From assembly GCA_943788235.1 (NCBI GenBank), contig CALSPM010000004.1, positions 1-64,000 of the forward strand: a stretch of DNA of 64,000 nt. Direction: 5' to 3'. A program made the translations under genes and the position numbers. Position 1 is the first letter of the stretch. Each line of letters opens with the position of its first letter. The notes beneath the pieces were generated by a model. The model made no database searches. It was not told where the DNA came from and saw only the letters and a program-made list of their open reading frames with translations. This document shows, piece after piece, positions 1-9,165 of the stretch. Origin of the DNA: an uncultured Cyclobacteriaceae bacterium. Lineage in GTDB: Bacteria > Bacteroidota > Bacteroidia > Cytophagales > Cyclobacteriaceae.

Positions 1-87
1 AAGGATCAAATACACAAACTCAAGCGGGAGGAAGCAGGAGGGAGTTGCGACATTGATGATCCTGAGTGTGAGGCTTGTGGGAGTTAA
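1..87 (+). CDS. 3' end of an unidentified gene; likely source of the M2 repeat
   Basis: The sequence opens inside a reading frame that stays open for 28 codons and ends at TAA (85-87). The product tail contains KLKREEAGGSCDIDDPECEA and then CGS. The same tail recurs downstream as the M2 repeat, usually with the reading frame upstream of it broken. This copy extends furthest upstream in frame, so it may be the real gene end and the others derivatives. The Cys-rich acidic tail matches no family I recognise. Only the last 28 residues are visible, so function cannot be judged. Confidence 0.5.
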   Translation, partial: KDQIHKLKREEAGGSCDIDDPECEACGS

Positions 88-184
88 AAGAGATTAATAC
101 TTTTAAAGTTACCCTCCCTTTGAATTTCCACTGAAATCGTTTACTAATCGTAACTATTAAATTTTATCATCGTATATAATTAAT

Positions 185-652
185 ATGAAAAAATATTCCC
201 TTTTTTGTTTGTTCTCGATTCTTTTTGTAGCCCCCTCTTTTTCTCAGCAAAAAATAAGTCCAAAGGACCTCTATGGTCAATGGGAACTTCACATCGACAT
301 CCAAGAAGCGATGAAAGAAGCCTCCAATAATAACAGTTTTATCGAAAACGTACTGATCTCAGGTGTATCAGGTATGGTGGAATCAATTTTAAACGAAGTT
401 ACGGTTACTTTTGATTTTCAAAAAAATAATGAATTGATATTGACGATTGTAACCCCTATCGAAGACACCACAACAGAGGTTGAAAAACTAAAATGGAACC
501 TTAATTCAAAAAATCAACTCATCATTGAAGACATTGACAATAACCAAGTTCAGATTCAAAGTGAGGGGTTTTGGCTATTGAAAAATGGCGTTCTGATCCA
601 CTTTAATGAGCAAGGTGAATTTCTGGAACATGTTTACTTGGTGAGGAAGTAG
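185..652 (+). CDS. Secreted hypothetical protein, possibly lipocalin-like
   Basis: 155 residues. An N-terminal Sec signal peptide (about residues 1-20, ending APSFS before QQK) predicts export. The mature part begins DLYGQWELHIDI. It contains alternating hydrophobic stretches (VTVTFDF, ELILTIVTP, QLIIEDI, GVLIHFN) as in small beta-barrel 'lipocalin-like' proteins, where GxW lies near the start. This is a fold guess only; no catalytic motif is seen. The gene stands alone, on the strand opposite most of the region, between two M2 blocks (1-87 and 696-743), so it could be a single-gene unit of the array. Confidence 0.75.
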   Translation: MKKYSLFCLFSILFVAPSFSQQKISPKDLYGQWELHIDIQEAMKEASNNNSFIENVLISGVSGMVESILNEVTVTFDFQKNNELILTIVTPIEDTTTEVEKLKWNLNSKNQLIIEDIDNNQVQIQSEGFWLLKNGVLIHFNEQGEFLEHVYLVRK

Positions 653-665
653 ATGGTTCTCAATT

Positions 666-743
666 AAAAAACTCCTAGAATCACCACACTTCAGAGGTAG
701 CTGCTCAATTGATGATCCTGAGTGTGAAGCTTGTGGGTCATAA
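666..743 (+). repeat. Hybrid repeat: left half of T hairpin joined to M2
   Basis: The left arm of the T hairpin (ACTCCTAGAATCACCACAC) runs directly into an M2 copy that reads RGSCSIDDPECEACGS-stop on the plus strand. The right arm of T is missing. Similar T-M2 joints occur near 14330, 24340 and 37131. Confidence 0.75.
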
Positions 744-745
744 AA

Positions 746-775
746 AAAGAGGTCTTTATTAAGAAACCCCTTTTT
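746..775 (-). terminator. Probable terminator for the 801-1577 gene
   Basis: On the minus strand AGGGGTTTCTT and AAAGACCTCT can pair around a short AAT loop and are followed by a run of seven T, 25-55 bases after the stop of the gene on that strand. The stem has wobble pairs and mismatches. Confidence 0.45.
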
Positions 776-800
776 AAATAAAATTATTTGACGTTAAATT

Positions 801-1577
801 TTAGTTCCAGCTTGTGTCAAGTACTCTCCAAACTGATTGTTTTTTAGCATCTGAAAAATCTCCTAAATCCAATTCATTTACTGCTTTTGAAAAGGCTTGG
901 AAGTTTACATCTGAATCCCATTTTCCCTCAGAATATGCTTGAGCATTGATTAGATCTGCAAGAGAGGGAAAACCATCCCATGAGACACCATTATAATTTA
1001 TCATTTTATTATTTTCAGTATGGTTGTTCATAACAGTCATACCGAATCCCCAATTTAATCCAGGATTTTTTTCTAGTTGTGGAGTAACGTAAAGCTCTCC
1101 CCATAACTTGTTGTTTTCAATGAAATTAATCCAATTAGGAGCTTTGTACTCATTCATAATAAAATATTCTGAATCAGTTCCACTGAGCGCAGTAGAGATC
1201 ATTTGATATACTTCCATTGATCCCCCTATCATTTTAAAAGCCGATTCATCAGGTCTTTCAACACGAGCTTTTTTGATGTTTTTATCGCTCGTCCAATCCC
1301 AATTCCAATCTTCAAATTGTTTGGGATTTTTAAAATGGTGAAAAAAGATAAATTGGTTTTGGTTTGTATATGATTGCCACATTTGCCAACCTTCCCATTT
1401 CCCGTCTTCTACTGCTAATTGTGCCATTTTTTTATAAAATTCATTATTTGCTTTTATAAAAGCACCTACATCTCCCTCGACTTCTATGTAATGTGCATTT
1501 AATAAATAGGGTTCTTCTTGAGCAAATGCAGAATTGAGGAAAACTGTACTAAAAAGCATTAAAATTATTTTTTTCAT
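801..1577 (-). CDS. Secreted protein of an array-specific paralogue family
   Basis: 258 residues with a Sec signal peptide (about 1-19, SAFAQ). The mature part has two similar halves with patterns such as YIEVEGDVGAFIKANNEFYK and FIFFHHFKNPKQFEDW. This recalls the duplicated ferredoxin-like (dimeric alpha/beta barrel, ABM-like) fold, but the fold is inferred. Related proteins are encoded at 4217-4891, 10363-11046, 15114-15800 and, damaged, at 27917-28258 and possibly 44941-45348. It is preceded by a type II block whose leader contains TTTATCAACCTAATTAA, also found before the 4217, 10363 and 14408 genes. Function unknown; no cofactor motif is visible. Confidence 0.75.
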   Translation of the reverse strand: MKKIILMLFSTVFLNSAFAQEEPYLLNAHYIEVEGDVGAFIKANNEFYKKMAQLAVEDGKWEGWQMWQSYTNQNQFIFFHHFKNPKQFEDWNWDWTSDKNIKKARVERPDESAFKMIGGSMEVYQMISTALSGTDSEYFIMNEYKAPNWINFIENNKLWGELYVTPQLEKNPGLNWGFGMTVMNNHTENNKMINYNGVSWDGFPSLADLINAQAYSEGKWDSDVNFQAFSKAVNELDLGDFSDAKKQSVWRVLDTSWN

Positions 1578-2153
1578 TTTTTTAATTAATTAGGTTGATA
1601 AAAATTTTAAGATGACAATATAAAGAAAACTCTTGAGACACCACACCTCAGGAGTTTAGCTAAATAAATAAGCCCTTGACCAAAACTTATTGTTGAACTA
1701 AATATTGACATTCCTTTAGTCAAGGATCACCCTCACCTCAATACCTCCCTTTCTAATACCTCAAAATAAGCCTCGAACTCCTCCAATATTACCTTCCTTA
1801 GAAAAACACTCACAAGTACTATTAATCTCCTTTAAAACGGCTGTATGCATCCCAGATTTGAGCCATGTTTAGACAAGCTTTAAAGCTATTGTGAAGACGT
1901 ATCTATATAGAATCATAATTCTTATTTAGCGGGAAAAGGATTGCTTTATAGAGGCTTAGATGAGCCTCTATAATTGTAAGTATTCAATCGAATATTGATC
2001 AGAGATAATTAAAGTGAAGTCATAAATTTAATCGTTGCAGCAGGTATTGCTTTCTTCTTCTTTTTCATTGTTTTTAGTTTAACTAAATGTCGTTGTTTTA
2101 ATAACTCCTCTGAGGAGGCTTAGAAGTAGCTAAATTAACAGAAGAAGGTATGC
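1578..2153. repeat. Type II intergenic block: leader, T, M5, M3, M4
   Basis: Left to right: the leader of the 801-1577 gene (1578-1625), T hairpin (1628-1656), M5 (1673-1725), M3 (about 1727-1862, frame broken by a small insertion), M4 (about 1863-2000). The rest (2000-2153) holds no gene I can support. A CCTCTGAGGAGG palindrome lies at about 2107. Confidence 0.7.
1628..1656 (-). terminator. T hairpin (terminator-like)
   Basis: AACTCTTGAG pairs with CTCAGGAGTT around a CACCACAC-containing loop. Read on the minus strand the stem is followed by TTTTC, as in a weak intrinsic terminator. It lies upstream of the 801-1577 gene, so on the minus strand it would end transcription arriving from the right. 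Confidence 0.55.
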
Positions 2154-3953
2154 CTAAGGGTTAGAATATTTTTCTCTTAGATTCTTAATTAAATCATAGG
2201 AAAGAAGCTCAATATTGTTTTGAGATGAATTAAATGCAGATACATTAGATAGTATTACAACACCAATTTGATTTTTTAGATCAACCAGCATAGATGAAGT
2301 ATAACCTCCTGTTGCCCCACTGTGCGTGTACAACTTATCTTTTGACTCCGATGAATTAATAATATGCCAACCCAGCCCCATATCAAATTGGTTATCAATT
2401 TTAATTGTTTTTTTCCTCATTAATTTAAACTCTTCATTAGAATCATCAAATTGATTAATTACATATTTTGCTAAATCTTCAACATTGGACAATATTCCAC
2501 CAGCAGGAGCTAAAACAGAAAAATCCCAATTTGAAACTTCATTACCTTGACCATCCAAACCAGGTATAAGAACTTTATTCAACATATTTATTTTAAATGT
2601 TGTGCTAGGCATATTGTATTTTAAAAATATATTTTCTTGAAACAATTGCTGATAACTTAAATCATATATTTTAGCAAGAGTGTACCCTAGTATCCCGACT
2701 CCTAAATTGGAATACAAATAGTTACCTTTTAAATCCTTTTCAATATGTAAAAAATTTTCTATATAATTGTTTAAATCTGTTTGATCATAATATTTATAGG
2801 GATCCTCATCCAACCTTCTAATATTTACAACCTTCTTATTTTCTGCTTTTGATAATATTTCAATTATATGAAATCCAAATACAGTTTCAACAACATCAAT
2901 GGAGCCAACTGGATTTTCAAATGAAAAATCTCTGAATCTAGGGGCAAATCCATCAAAATAGGTAAATTCAATTTCACCATACTCATTACTTACTTTCTTA
3001 TCTGCAGATAAACGAACAAGTCTTTTAAATTCATCTCTTTTTATATCTAATATGCTAAAAATACTATCTGCCGTTTTTTTTGCTGCCATCTTAGACTTAA
3101 CAATATCTCGACTACTTTCAAAGGAGCCTTTGTAAGGAATTAAAATATGCCTAACCTTCACACTATTTACAGAATCAAGTTTTTCTGAATCAAAGTTTGA
3201 AGGTAATCTTGGAAGACCTGAGCTGTGATTAGCCAGACTCTTAAAGGAAATTTTTGTATCATCTTTAAATTTTAAATCTAAATAATCATTTATGTCATCT
3301 TTTAAATTGATTTTATTAGAAATAACCGTTTGAGCTAACACATTAGAGGTAAAAATTTTTGTAATTGAGCCGATTTCAAAAATACTCTCGAAGTTATTAA
3401 AAGTAGATATTGAATCATTATGACGTTTTAATCCATAATAACTAAGTTTTCCGTTGTCTATAAGAGCAATCGAAATTTGAGTTTTGTCTGGAAAAAACTT
3501 AGCTCTTTCAAATATTAAATTCTTTTGAACAAAAGAAACTAAGTCATCTTTACTAGATAAATTGTTAATTGCATTTTTTGAAAAAATCTCGTCCACGTAT
3601 GGTTTTATGAATAGACCATTAATCTTTTTATTCTTGTTCAAAGAAATGTTAATCGTTAAATACGCTTTTTCAAATTTTGTTTTGTAGGCTGCATAGCTTT
3701 CATTTTCATATCTTAAAAACTCTTTGTCTATAATTTTACCCGCTTCTGAATCTATATTTGTAAGAAATTCAGAAGTTTTATCCATTGGTAAGGCATCCTT
3801 CATTTCTTTTGAAAACATTGAGAAAATAGATTCGTAATTCCCAGAATTGTAATGTTCTATTAAACTTTCAATAACAATTTTATTTGGTGAATTTTGATCT
3901 TGTCCAAAACAATAAGTAGGAATAAATAGTAATAGTAGAATTATTTTTGTCAT
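2154..3953 (-). CDS. Secreted beta-lactamase-like serine hydrolase (S12/class C fold) with an internal parvulin domain
   Basis: 599 residues with a signal peptide (about 1-17). Residues about 25-120 resemble the small DUF3887/NTF2-like domain often placed before S12 hydrolases. The serine hydrolase core has the three expected motifs: SITK at 196-199, YSN at 414-416 and HSG at 544-546. Between the first two, residues about 266-380 look like a PpiC parvulin peptidyl-prolyl isomerase: VKVRHILI, AAKKTADSIFSIL, DEFKRLVRLSAD, PRFRDFSFENPVG, and FGFHIIEIL. This places a whole folding-helper domain inside the hydrolase fold. The substrate is unknown; such proteins include D-aminopeptidases, esterases and penicillin-binding-like enzymes, so antibiotic resistance should not be assumed. 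The frame is intact. Confidence 0.88.
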   Translation of the reverse strand: MTKIILLLLFIPTYCFGQDQNSPNKIVIESLIEHYNSGNYESIFSMFSKEMKDALPMDKTSEFLTNIDSEAGKIIDKEFLRYENESYAAYKTKFEKAYLTINISLNKNKKINGLFIKPYVDEIFSKNAINNLSSKDDLVSFVQKNLIFERAKFFPDKTQISIALIDNGKLSYYGLKRHNDSISTFNNFESIFEIGSITKIFTSNVLAQTVISNKINLKDDINDYLDLKFKDDTKISFKSLANHSSGLPRLPSNFDSEKLDSVNSVKVRHILIPYKGSFESSRDIVKSKMAAKKTADSIFSILDIKRDEFKRLVRLSADKKVSNEYGEIEFTYFDGFAPRFRDFSFENPVGSIDVVETVFGFHIIEILSKAENKKVVNIRRLDEDPYKYYDQTDLNNYIENFLHIEKDLKGNYLYSNLGVGILGYTLAKIYDLSYQQLFQENIFLKYNMPSTTFKINMLNKVLIPGLDGQGNEVSNWDFSVLAPAGGILSNVEDLAKYVINQFDDSNEEFKLMRKKTIKIDNQFDMGLGWHIINSSESKDKLYTHSGATGGYTSSMLVDLKNQIGVVILSNVSAFNSSQNNIELLSYDLIKNLREKYSNP

Positions 3954-4168
3954 ACCTAAAAATTAATATAATTGATAAATTCTCTGTAAGTGCGTATCAG
4001 TGGATTCAACTGGTCATGTGTTTGCCGATATGAAGTTGAAAGGGGGAATGCTCCATTGATGATCCTGAGTGCGAGGCTTGTGGGTCCTAATATAATTAGC
4101 ACCTCGATATTTATTTACCCCTGTTGAAAATACGAGGGTAGGTATTACCCTAGTCACCAATTTTATAG
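3954..4168 (+). repeat. Half M1 plus M2
   Basis: The 3' half of M1 (about 3982-4048, GTGCGTATCAGTGGATTC) joins M2 (4049-4090), which ends ECEACGS-stop. The M1 leader half is absent here, so the beta-lactamase gene does not carry the usual leader. Confidence 0.7.
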
Positions 4169-4206
4169 AGCTCCGAGAATCAACAAATGTCTCGGAGCTT
4201 TTTTTA
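4169..4206 (+). terminator. Strong hairpin with T run
   Basis: AGCTCCGAG (4169-4177) pairs perfectly with CTCGGAGCT (4191-4199), followed on the plus strand by TTTTTTT. It lies 10 bases past the stop of the minus-strand 4217 gene, where the T run on that side is weak. Confidence 0.75.
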
Positions 4207-4216
4207 TTCTTTAATA

Positions 4217-4891
4217 TTAAAAATTATGAATGTAGTTTGCTGAGTAACTTTTTATAAGTTTCACATTTCCTCGCTCCTCTAAGTAAACTTTATATGCTTT
4301 GGTTTTTTGAATCTTTCTTCCCGTAATAATTATATCATTTAAATCAGATCCGCATAATAGGGAGGTATGCGTTCCTCCAAGCCCTCCCATATCAATTGAA
4401 GACAACCCCATAATCCTCCACTCCAAAACGTCACCGATGGCTTTTACGAATTTTTCACGGGCTTTTACATATTTTTCAGGTTCCTCAGGAATAATTTCCC
4501 AATATCTTGAAGTCTTACATTTGTCAAAATCCCCCTCCATTCTCCACATGAGACTTGTCATGACCATCGATCCCCCTCCACGATTGGTGTGAAGTTGTTG
4601 CTTTCTCAAATAGGCTTCCCATTCAGCATCAGATTTTTTCACCTTCGGACCCCAATTTTCAGGATCTCCTGCAAACATCATTCTATGCGTTACACCATCA
4701 ACGAAACTAACTGATTGTAGTATGGCTGCTCCAGACTTCCTTTCGACATTATGATAATCAGCAAAATTTCTTGCTACATCAGAGGCATGACCCATTTTTA
4801 CATCGAAGTCATAAACTCTTACAATATTCTGAGCATATACTCCCATTGTGAATGACAATGAAATTATTAATAATAAATATATTTTTTTCAT
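4217..4891 (-). CDS. Secreted paralogue-family protein
   Basis: 224 residues from the MKKIYLLL start, chosen because the Sec signal peptide begins there; an in-frame ATG 11 codons upstream would put MCSLLNLKTST before it. The signal ends near VYAQ. Mature segments NIVRVYDFDVKMGHASDVAR and YWEIIPEEPEKYVKAREKFV match the two-half pattern of the family described at 801-1577. The strings ERGNVKLIKSYSA and AERGNSVAVKDYIAEI near the C termini of this and the 10363 gene product are clearly related. Function unknown. A type II block with the TATCAACCTAAAAAATC-like leader lies upstream. Confidence 0.72.
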   Translation of the reverse strand: MKKIYLLLIISLSFTMGVYAQNIVRVYDFDVKMGHASDVARNFADYHNVERKSGAAILQSVSFVDGVTHRMMFAGDPENWGPKVKKSDAEWEAYLRKQQLHTNRGGGSMVMTSLMWRMEGDFDKCKTSRYWEIIPEEPEKYVKAREKFVKAIGDVLEWRIMGLSSIDMGGLGGTHTSLLCGSDLNDIIITGRKIQKTKAYKVYLEERGNVKLIKSYSANYIHNF

Positions 4892-5460
4892 GGTTGAAGT
4901 TTTTAGGTTTAACAAAGAACACAAGTTAAAGAAAATATTAAACTATTTCAACTCCCTGAAGCTCGATTTATAGTTGATTTTTTAGGTTGATAAAAAATTT
5001 AAGAAGGTAAAAAAAAACTCCTAGAGTCACCACACCCTAGGAGTTAATACACAAATTCTAAAAGCTCTTGATCAAAACTTTTTGTCGAATAAAACGATGG
5101 ACATTCCTTTTATGCCCTTATTCAAAACCAAGGATCACCCTCACCTCAACACCTCATGAAATACCTCCCTTTCTAACACCTCAAAATAAGCCTCAAACTC
5201 CTCCAATATCACCTCTTTAGAGAAACACTCACAAGTACTATTAATCTCCTTTAAAACGGCTGTATGCATCCCAGATTTGAGTACTATATAGGCAAGCTTT
5301 AAAGCTATTGTGAAGACGTATCAGATAGAATTGTAATCTTATTTAGCGGGAAAGAGAATGCTTTAAAGAGGCTTATATGAGCTCTATGGATAATGCATTA
5401 ACCCTCTTCTACAAGGATGCCAAAGACTATATTGGAAGAAATGATTTTTATTAGATCTGT
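4892..5460. repeat. Type II intergenic block, best-preserved M3
   Basis: Leader (4892-5010), T (5016-5045), M5 (about 5062-5140), M3 (about 5145-5283), M4 (about 5284-5460). In this copy M3 stays open on the minus strand through SGMHTAVLKEINSTCECFSK to EREVFHEVLR-stop, so the coding origin of M3 is clear. M4 reads FYKDAKDYIGRNDF on the plus strand. Confidence 0.75.
5016..5045 (-). terminator. T hairpin (terminator-like)
   Basis: AACTCCTAG and CTAGGAGTT form a perfect 9-bp stem. On the minus strand it is followed by seven or more T. This is the canonical T copy. Confidence 0.7.
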
Positions 5461-7088
5461 TTAGATGTCTGGAATAATTTCTAATTGCTGCTCTATTGGA
5501 AGCTGTAGAAACTCTTCAAATTCTTCATAAAACTCTTCAGTAGTAAATCCGAAAGCTAAATTAAAAGCACCCTCAAATCCTAGTTCCTTGAGGTTTGGAT
5601 AAAAAGTATCGAGAAGAATATTTTGGTTGTTGACCTTATTGATCAGATAAGCAACACCCCAAGATCCTAAATCATATCCAGCTGAATTACAAGACTGGTA
5701 AGTAAATTCATTTAATTTACTGTTAGGACAATTTTCCTCTATATTTAATTTGCCATTATTCATCTTGTTTTGCATTTTTTCTCTTAATGTTCCCCAAGAT
5801 TTTTCAAAATCAATAGTTCCATTATCAATTAGTTTAAATAAAGTGTAATTAGCCATATATTCAGCAGCACCTTCCATCATCCAAATGGTTCCACCTGGTT
5901 TTATCTTACTTTCTCTTTCCTCCCGCTCTAAATTATAAACACTTGAAATTTGAACGACGTGAAAGTATTCGTGTAAAACAGTTTTAAAATCCTCTTGAGG
6001 CGGATGTCCTTCAAACAAATTATCAAAATTAAATGGGTATGAACTTGTTAAGTTATGAATACCCCTTCCAAAACCTCCATTATGTCCTGCACTGCCCATA
6101 GGTCGATTATTTAAAATTGCATTTTCTCCAATTTTTTGATAGGCAATCATGGAATGTTCTCTTGTCTCATCTGTTTCTATGCTATTGCAATATGGTAGCA
6201 TAGGTCCGTAATAATACCTTTCACAAAACTTATTAATAAGGTCTAGTGCTGCTTGTTTATCAGTGCCAAGAACCCAGTATTCTACAGGACCGTATTTTCC
6301 AAACTCATCAGCTGCAGTCTTTAACGCAAGGTTTACTCCGTTAATTACATTATCCGAAAGGTCAGAGGCGAAAAATGCATTTGGATAAAAGGGCACTATT
6401 TTCTCTGTATAATCTTTTGTTTTATCATAGTTGAATTCTTCTGGATTATTCGTTACTGCAGTCAGGTTTAAGGCTTTAAACCTTGGCTGTTAATGTCATG
6501 GCCTCTGTAATGGCTGTAATCCGATAACTTCAGAGGTAAGCGTAATCCTGGGATTAGTACCTACTTCTAATTCTTCCCATAGCCATCAAACTTCCACCCC
6601 TGCTGATGGATGTGGCGGTGAGCTGTACGTACGGTACCTTCATCATAATCTTCAACTCTACCATTAGTTACTATTTCCTCACTCACTGTACCTTCTCCCT
6701 CTACAATGATGGTTAATGGATATTGTTTCTTCGCAAAGTTGGCAGTGTAGCTCTTATCTGCATCCATTGTAACACTTAAAGGATTATCAGTACTCGTTGA
6801 ACTTCCTGTCCAATTAACAAAGACATAAGTTGAATCAGGAGTAGCTAATAATTCTACAGATTCATTTTCACCAAAAGAACCCGATTCAGGAGTGACAGTT
6901 CCTCCTTCTGAAGCTTTTAAGGTCAATGTGTAGTTAACAGGATCTGTCGAGCCATCATCTGTGTTATCATCGTCCGTATTATTAGCAGGAGTATCCGCAA
7001 CGGGATCATCACTGTCTTTCCCACAATTGGTGAACAAGACAAGTGAACAGAGGATACTTAAGAAGAGGAGGTGTTTGATGTGTTTCAT
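5461..7088 (-). pseudogene. Broken lipoprotein with bacterial repeat domains and a gluzincin-type (HExxH) peptidase domain
   Basis: Three minus-strand frames join into one protein. The 5' part (6567-7088) encodes a lipoprotein signal (SLVLFTNC), an Asp/Thr-rich linker, and two InlB/Flg_new-like repeats (GTVTPESGSFGENESVELLA and GTVSEEIVTNGRVEDYDEGT). It then slips out of frame at about 6625. A remnant (about 6485-6565) and the 3' part (5461 to about 6480) follow. The 3' part encodes HEYFHVVQ, a zinc-binding HExxH motif, and then WMMEGAAEYMA, whose Glu could be the third ligand. At least two frameshifts separate the parts, so the gene is dead unless the sequence has errors. It was probably a secreted metallopeptidase anchored in the outer membrane. 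M1 leader upstream. Confidence 0.78.
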
Positions 7089-7203
7089 ATACGCTTGATT
7101 TTGGTTATTTAAAGTTACTAATGTGTTACACTTTCAGTGAATTCTTCAAATACTATGATATCTCCTCAAAATTTTTGAGCTAGAAATACATTGAAAAAAT
7201 TAT
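7089..7203 (-). promoter_or_regulatory. M1 leader half in front of the 7088 lipoprotein start
   Basis: On the minus strand the segment reads ...TTCACTGAAAGTG...TTAGTAACTTTAAATAACC...ATG. TAACTTTA fits the Bacteroidota -7 box TAnnTTTG at 7 of 8 positions. The same leader precedes many unrelated genes here. Confidence 0.5.
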
Positions 7204-7815
7204 TTAATATACTTTTGCCTTTCCCCAATACTCATAACTTGCAATTTTCCATCCTGGAATAAACATTTGATCCATTTGATCCATTTTAAAACCGTTATTA
7301 AATATAATTTCTGGAATATCTCTATTAAGATGGCACCCACCACCAAATTTACTCCAAATAGAATCTAACCTATTTTGCCATTTTGCCACTTTTTTATCTG
7401 GAGCTTTTCCATGTTCACAGAATATAAAAATCCCTTTGGGATTTATTACTCTTCTTATTTCTTCCATTGCAGAATTATAATCTGGTATTGTGCATAAAGA
7501 ATATGTTGACACTACACAATCAAAAAAATTATCCTCAAATGGTAAGGATTCTGCGCCCGTCTTAATAAATTCAAATTGAAGTTTATCAAGGTTAAAATTA
7601 TTTTTAGACCACATTTCCTCTGAAGGATCAATTCCTATAATTTCATCTACCTTATCGGTATTATAAAATGGTAAATTTAAACCAGATCCCACTCCAATCT
7701 CAAGTACTCGACCATGAGCTAGAGGTATTACTTTTTCCCTCTGTTTCATTTTTGGTGAAACTTTACAAGCAGAGTTTACTAGTGCAGGTAATAAAATTTT
7801 ATCATACAAATTCAT
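7204..7815 (-). CDS. SAM-dependent methyltransferase (class I, Methyltransf_11 type)
   Basis: 203 residues, no signal peptide, so cytosolic. The glycine-rich SAM site GRVLEIGVGSGLNLPFY (about 34-50) is followed by IIGIDPSEEMW (acidic residue for ribose), SLPFEDNFFDCVVSTYSLC (motif with the post-II acidic residue) and RVINPKGIFIFCEHG. Length and order match small UbiE/PhcB-like methyltransferases. The C terminus (GWKIASYEYWGKA) is typical of bacterial proteins annotated phosphatidylethanolamine N-methyltransferase-like, but the acceptor cannot be read from the sequence. It stands alone between M1 blocks, so context gives no pathway. Confidence 0.9.
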   Translation of the reverse strand: MNLYDKILLPALVNSACKVSPKMKQREKVIPLAHGRVLEIGVGSGLNLPFYNTDKVDEIIGIDPSEEMWSKNNFNLDKLQFEFIKTGAESLPFEDNFFDCVVSTYSLCTIPDYNSAMEEIRRVINPKGIFIFCEHGKAPDKKVAKWQNRLDSIWSKFGGGCHLNRDIPEIIFNNGFKMDQMDQMFIPGWKIASYEYWGKAKVY

Positions 7816-8613
7816 GTTTATTTGATTTATAGTTAATGGTAATATTAAATAAGGAGTTTGAAGTGATTCTTGATGGTTTGGTTTGGTTATCTGAAGTTAC
7901 TAATTATTCTCCAACCTCGGTAAATTATTCTCACCAGAAGGTATTGCCCTCGTCCAATTTATTTTATGTAATGGATTTAAGCTACGCAAGTCAAGAGGCT
8001 GCATAATAAGAAAAAATATAAATTCTCTTTAGGTGTGTATCAGTATTTCAACTGGACATGTGTTTGCCAATATGAATTTAAAAGGGGGAATGCTCCTTTG
8101 GTGATCCTTAATTTGAAGCCTGTGGGTCATAAAAAAAGGGCAGTCAAAACAGAAAAAGAGAAGCCTGCTTATTCGTGCCCCTAAAAACCAATTTAAAACC
8201 AAACACTTATATGAAAACTCAAAATTGATAAGGTTGGATCATTTTCCAATTTAAACTCTCATAAAGAATGTTAAAATAGGTTCTTAAAGAATGTTAAAAA
8301 AAGCATCCAATAAATCGTACTAAAATGAGTTATCTTAGAAATCAAACAGTACTCCCTTACCTTAACACTTCATGAAATACCTCCCTCTCTAACACCTCAA
8401 AATAAGACTCAAATTCCTCTAATAGCACCTCTTTAGAGAAACAATCACAAGTACTATTAATTTCCTTTAAAACGGCTGTATGCATGCCAGATTTCAGTAC
8501 TCCAACTCTATAATAATCCCTAGCTTTATCACTGAGGATTTGATAAATATAGCTGTTTCCCTTTTCGTTTTTTAAGCCGATTTATTAGTTCAATCAGTAG
8601 TTTCTATTTCCAT
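7816..8613. repeat. Composite block: M1, M2, M6 and extended M3
   Basis: Contains M1 (about 7870-8088), a weak M2 (8090-8131), M6 (about 8131-8230, a GGGCA...TGCCC hairpin), an M6 tail with repeated 'aaagaatgttaaaa', and a long M3 (about 8358-8580). This M3 is open on the minus strand upstream to SYIYQILSDKARDYYRVGVL, so more of the ancestral coding sequence survives than in other copies. Confidence 0.7.
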
Positions 8614-9165
8614 TTAAATTCGATCTAATTCCATACTATGAAAAACACCATCAATACTTTGGTCTATTTTAAGATATCTTGCGTTGATATCGATAATATT
8701 CCAATTTTCTGTAAAGCCAGTATTGCTTATTAGTTGTATCACAGTGAAATCATTTATGGTTTTCCAAACCCCAATAACATCGTAAAAATCAGCGTCTATT
8801 GTTTTCCCCGACAGATTGTAGCTATTATCATCGTAGAAATCAAAATAGAAGTATTCATACGTATCAATTACTTGAACCCCACTCACAAAATAAGAAAATA
8901 TATTCCATTCCCCGACTATGAAGTACATACATGTTCCATCATCTTCGGTTGCTTTTGCATCATATGACACAGAAAGCTGATCAGTACATCCCGCATATTT
9001 ACATGATTCGTTATCCTCTGTTGCCAGGGAATTGTAATTAATTGACATAGGATCCATACAGCCCGGAATGGCAAAGGCAGGGTCATTACTGTCTTTACCA
9101 CAATTGGTTGACAATACAAGTGATCCAAGGATAATTAAGAAGAGGAGGTTTCTAAAGTATTTCAT
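8614..9165 (-). CDS. Lipoprotein with two Cys-rich 'GCTDP' motifs and a lipocalin-like C-terminal part
   Basis: 183 residues. Lipobox VLSTNC (Cys about 22) predicts a lipid anchor. Two short repeats follow, CMDPMSINYNSLATEDNESC and CTDQLSVSYDAKATEDDGTC, the CTDPxAxNYNxxAxxDDGSC motif common in Bacteroidota surface proteins. The remaining 100 residues (GEWNIFSYFV..., FYDDNSYNLSG, IIGVWKTINDF-like strands) suggest a small barrel. Its ATG overlaps the stop of the upstream gene 9162-9353 (ATGA), so the two are probably co-translated. Function unknown. Confidence 0.8.
   Translation of the reverse strand: MKYFRNLLFLIILGSLVLSTNCGKDSNDPAFAIPGCMDPMSINYNSLATEDNESCKYAGCTDQLSVSYDAKATEDDGTCMYFIVGEWNIFSYFVSGVQVIDTYEYFYFDFYDDNSYNLSGKTIDADFYDVIGVWKTINDFTVIQLISNTGFTENWNIIDINARYLKIDQSIDGVFHSMELDRI

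Noticed and set aside
2154-3953. Antibiotic resistance gene
   Set aside because: The S12 motifs also occur in esterases and peptidases; the long extra domains do not suggest a classical class C beta-lactamase.
4169-4206. Riboswitch or attenuator
   Set aside because: Simple perfect hairpin plus T run with no conserved aptamer-like sequence; called a terminator.
8200-8340. Miniature transposable element (MITE) for M6 and its tail
   Set aside because: No terminal inverted repeats or target duplications found; the hairpin with T run fits a terminator better.
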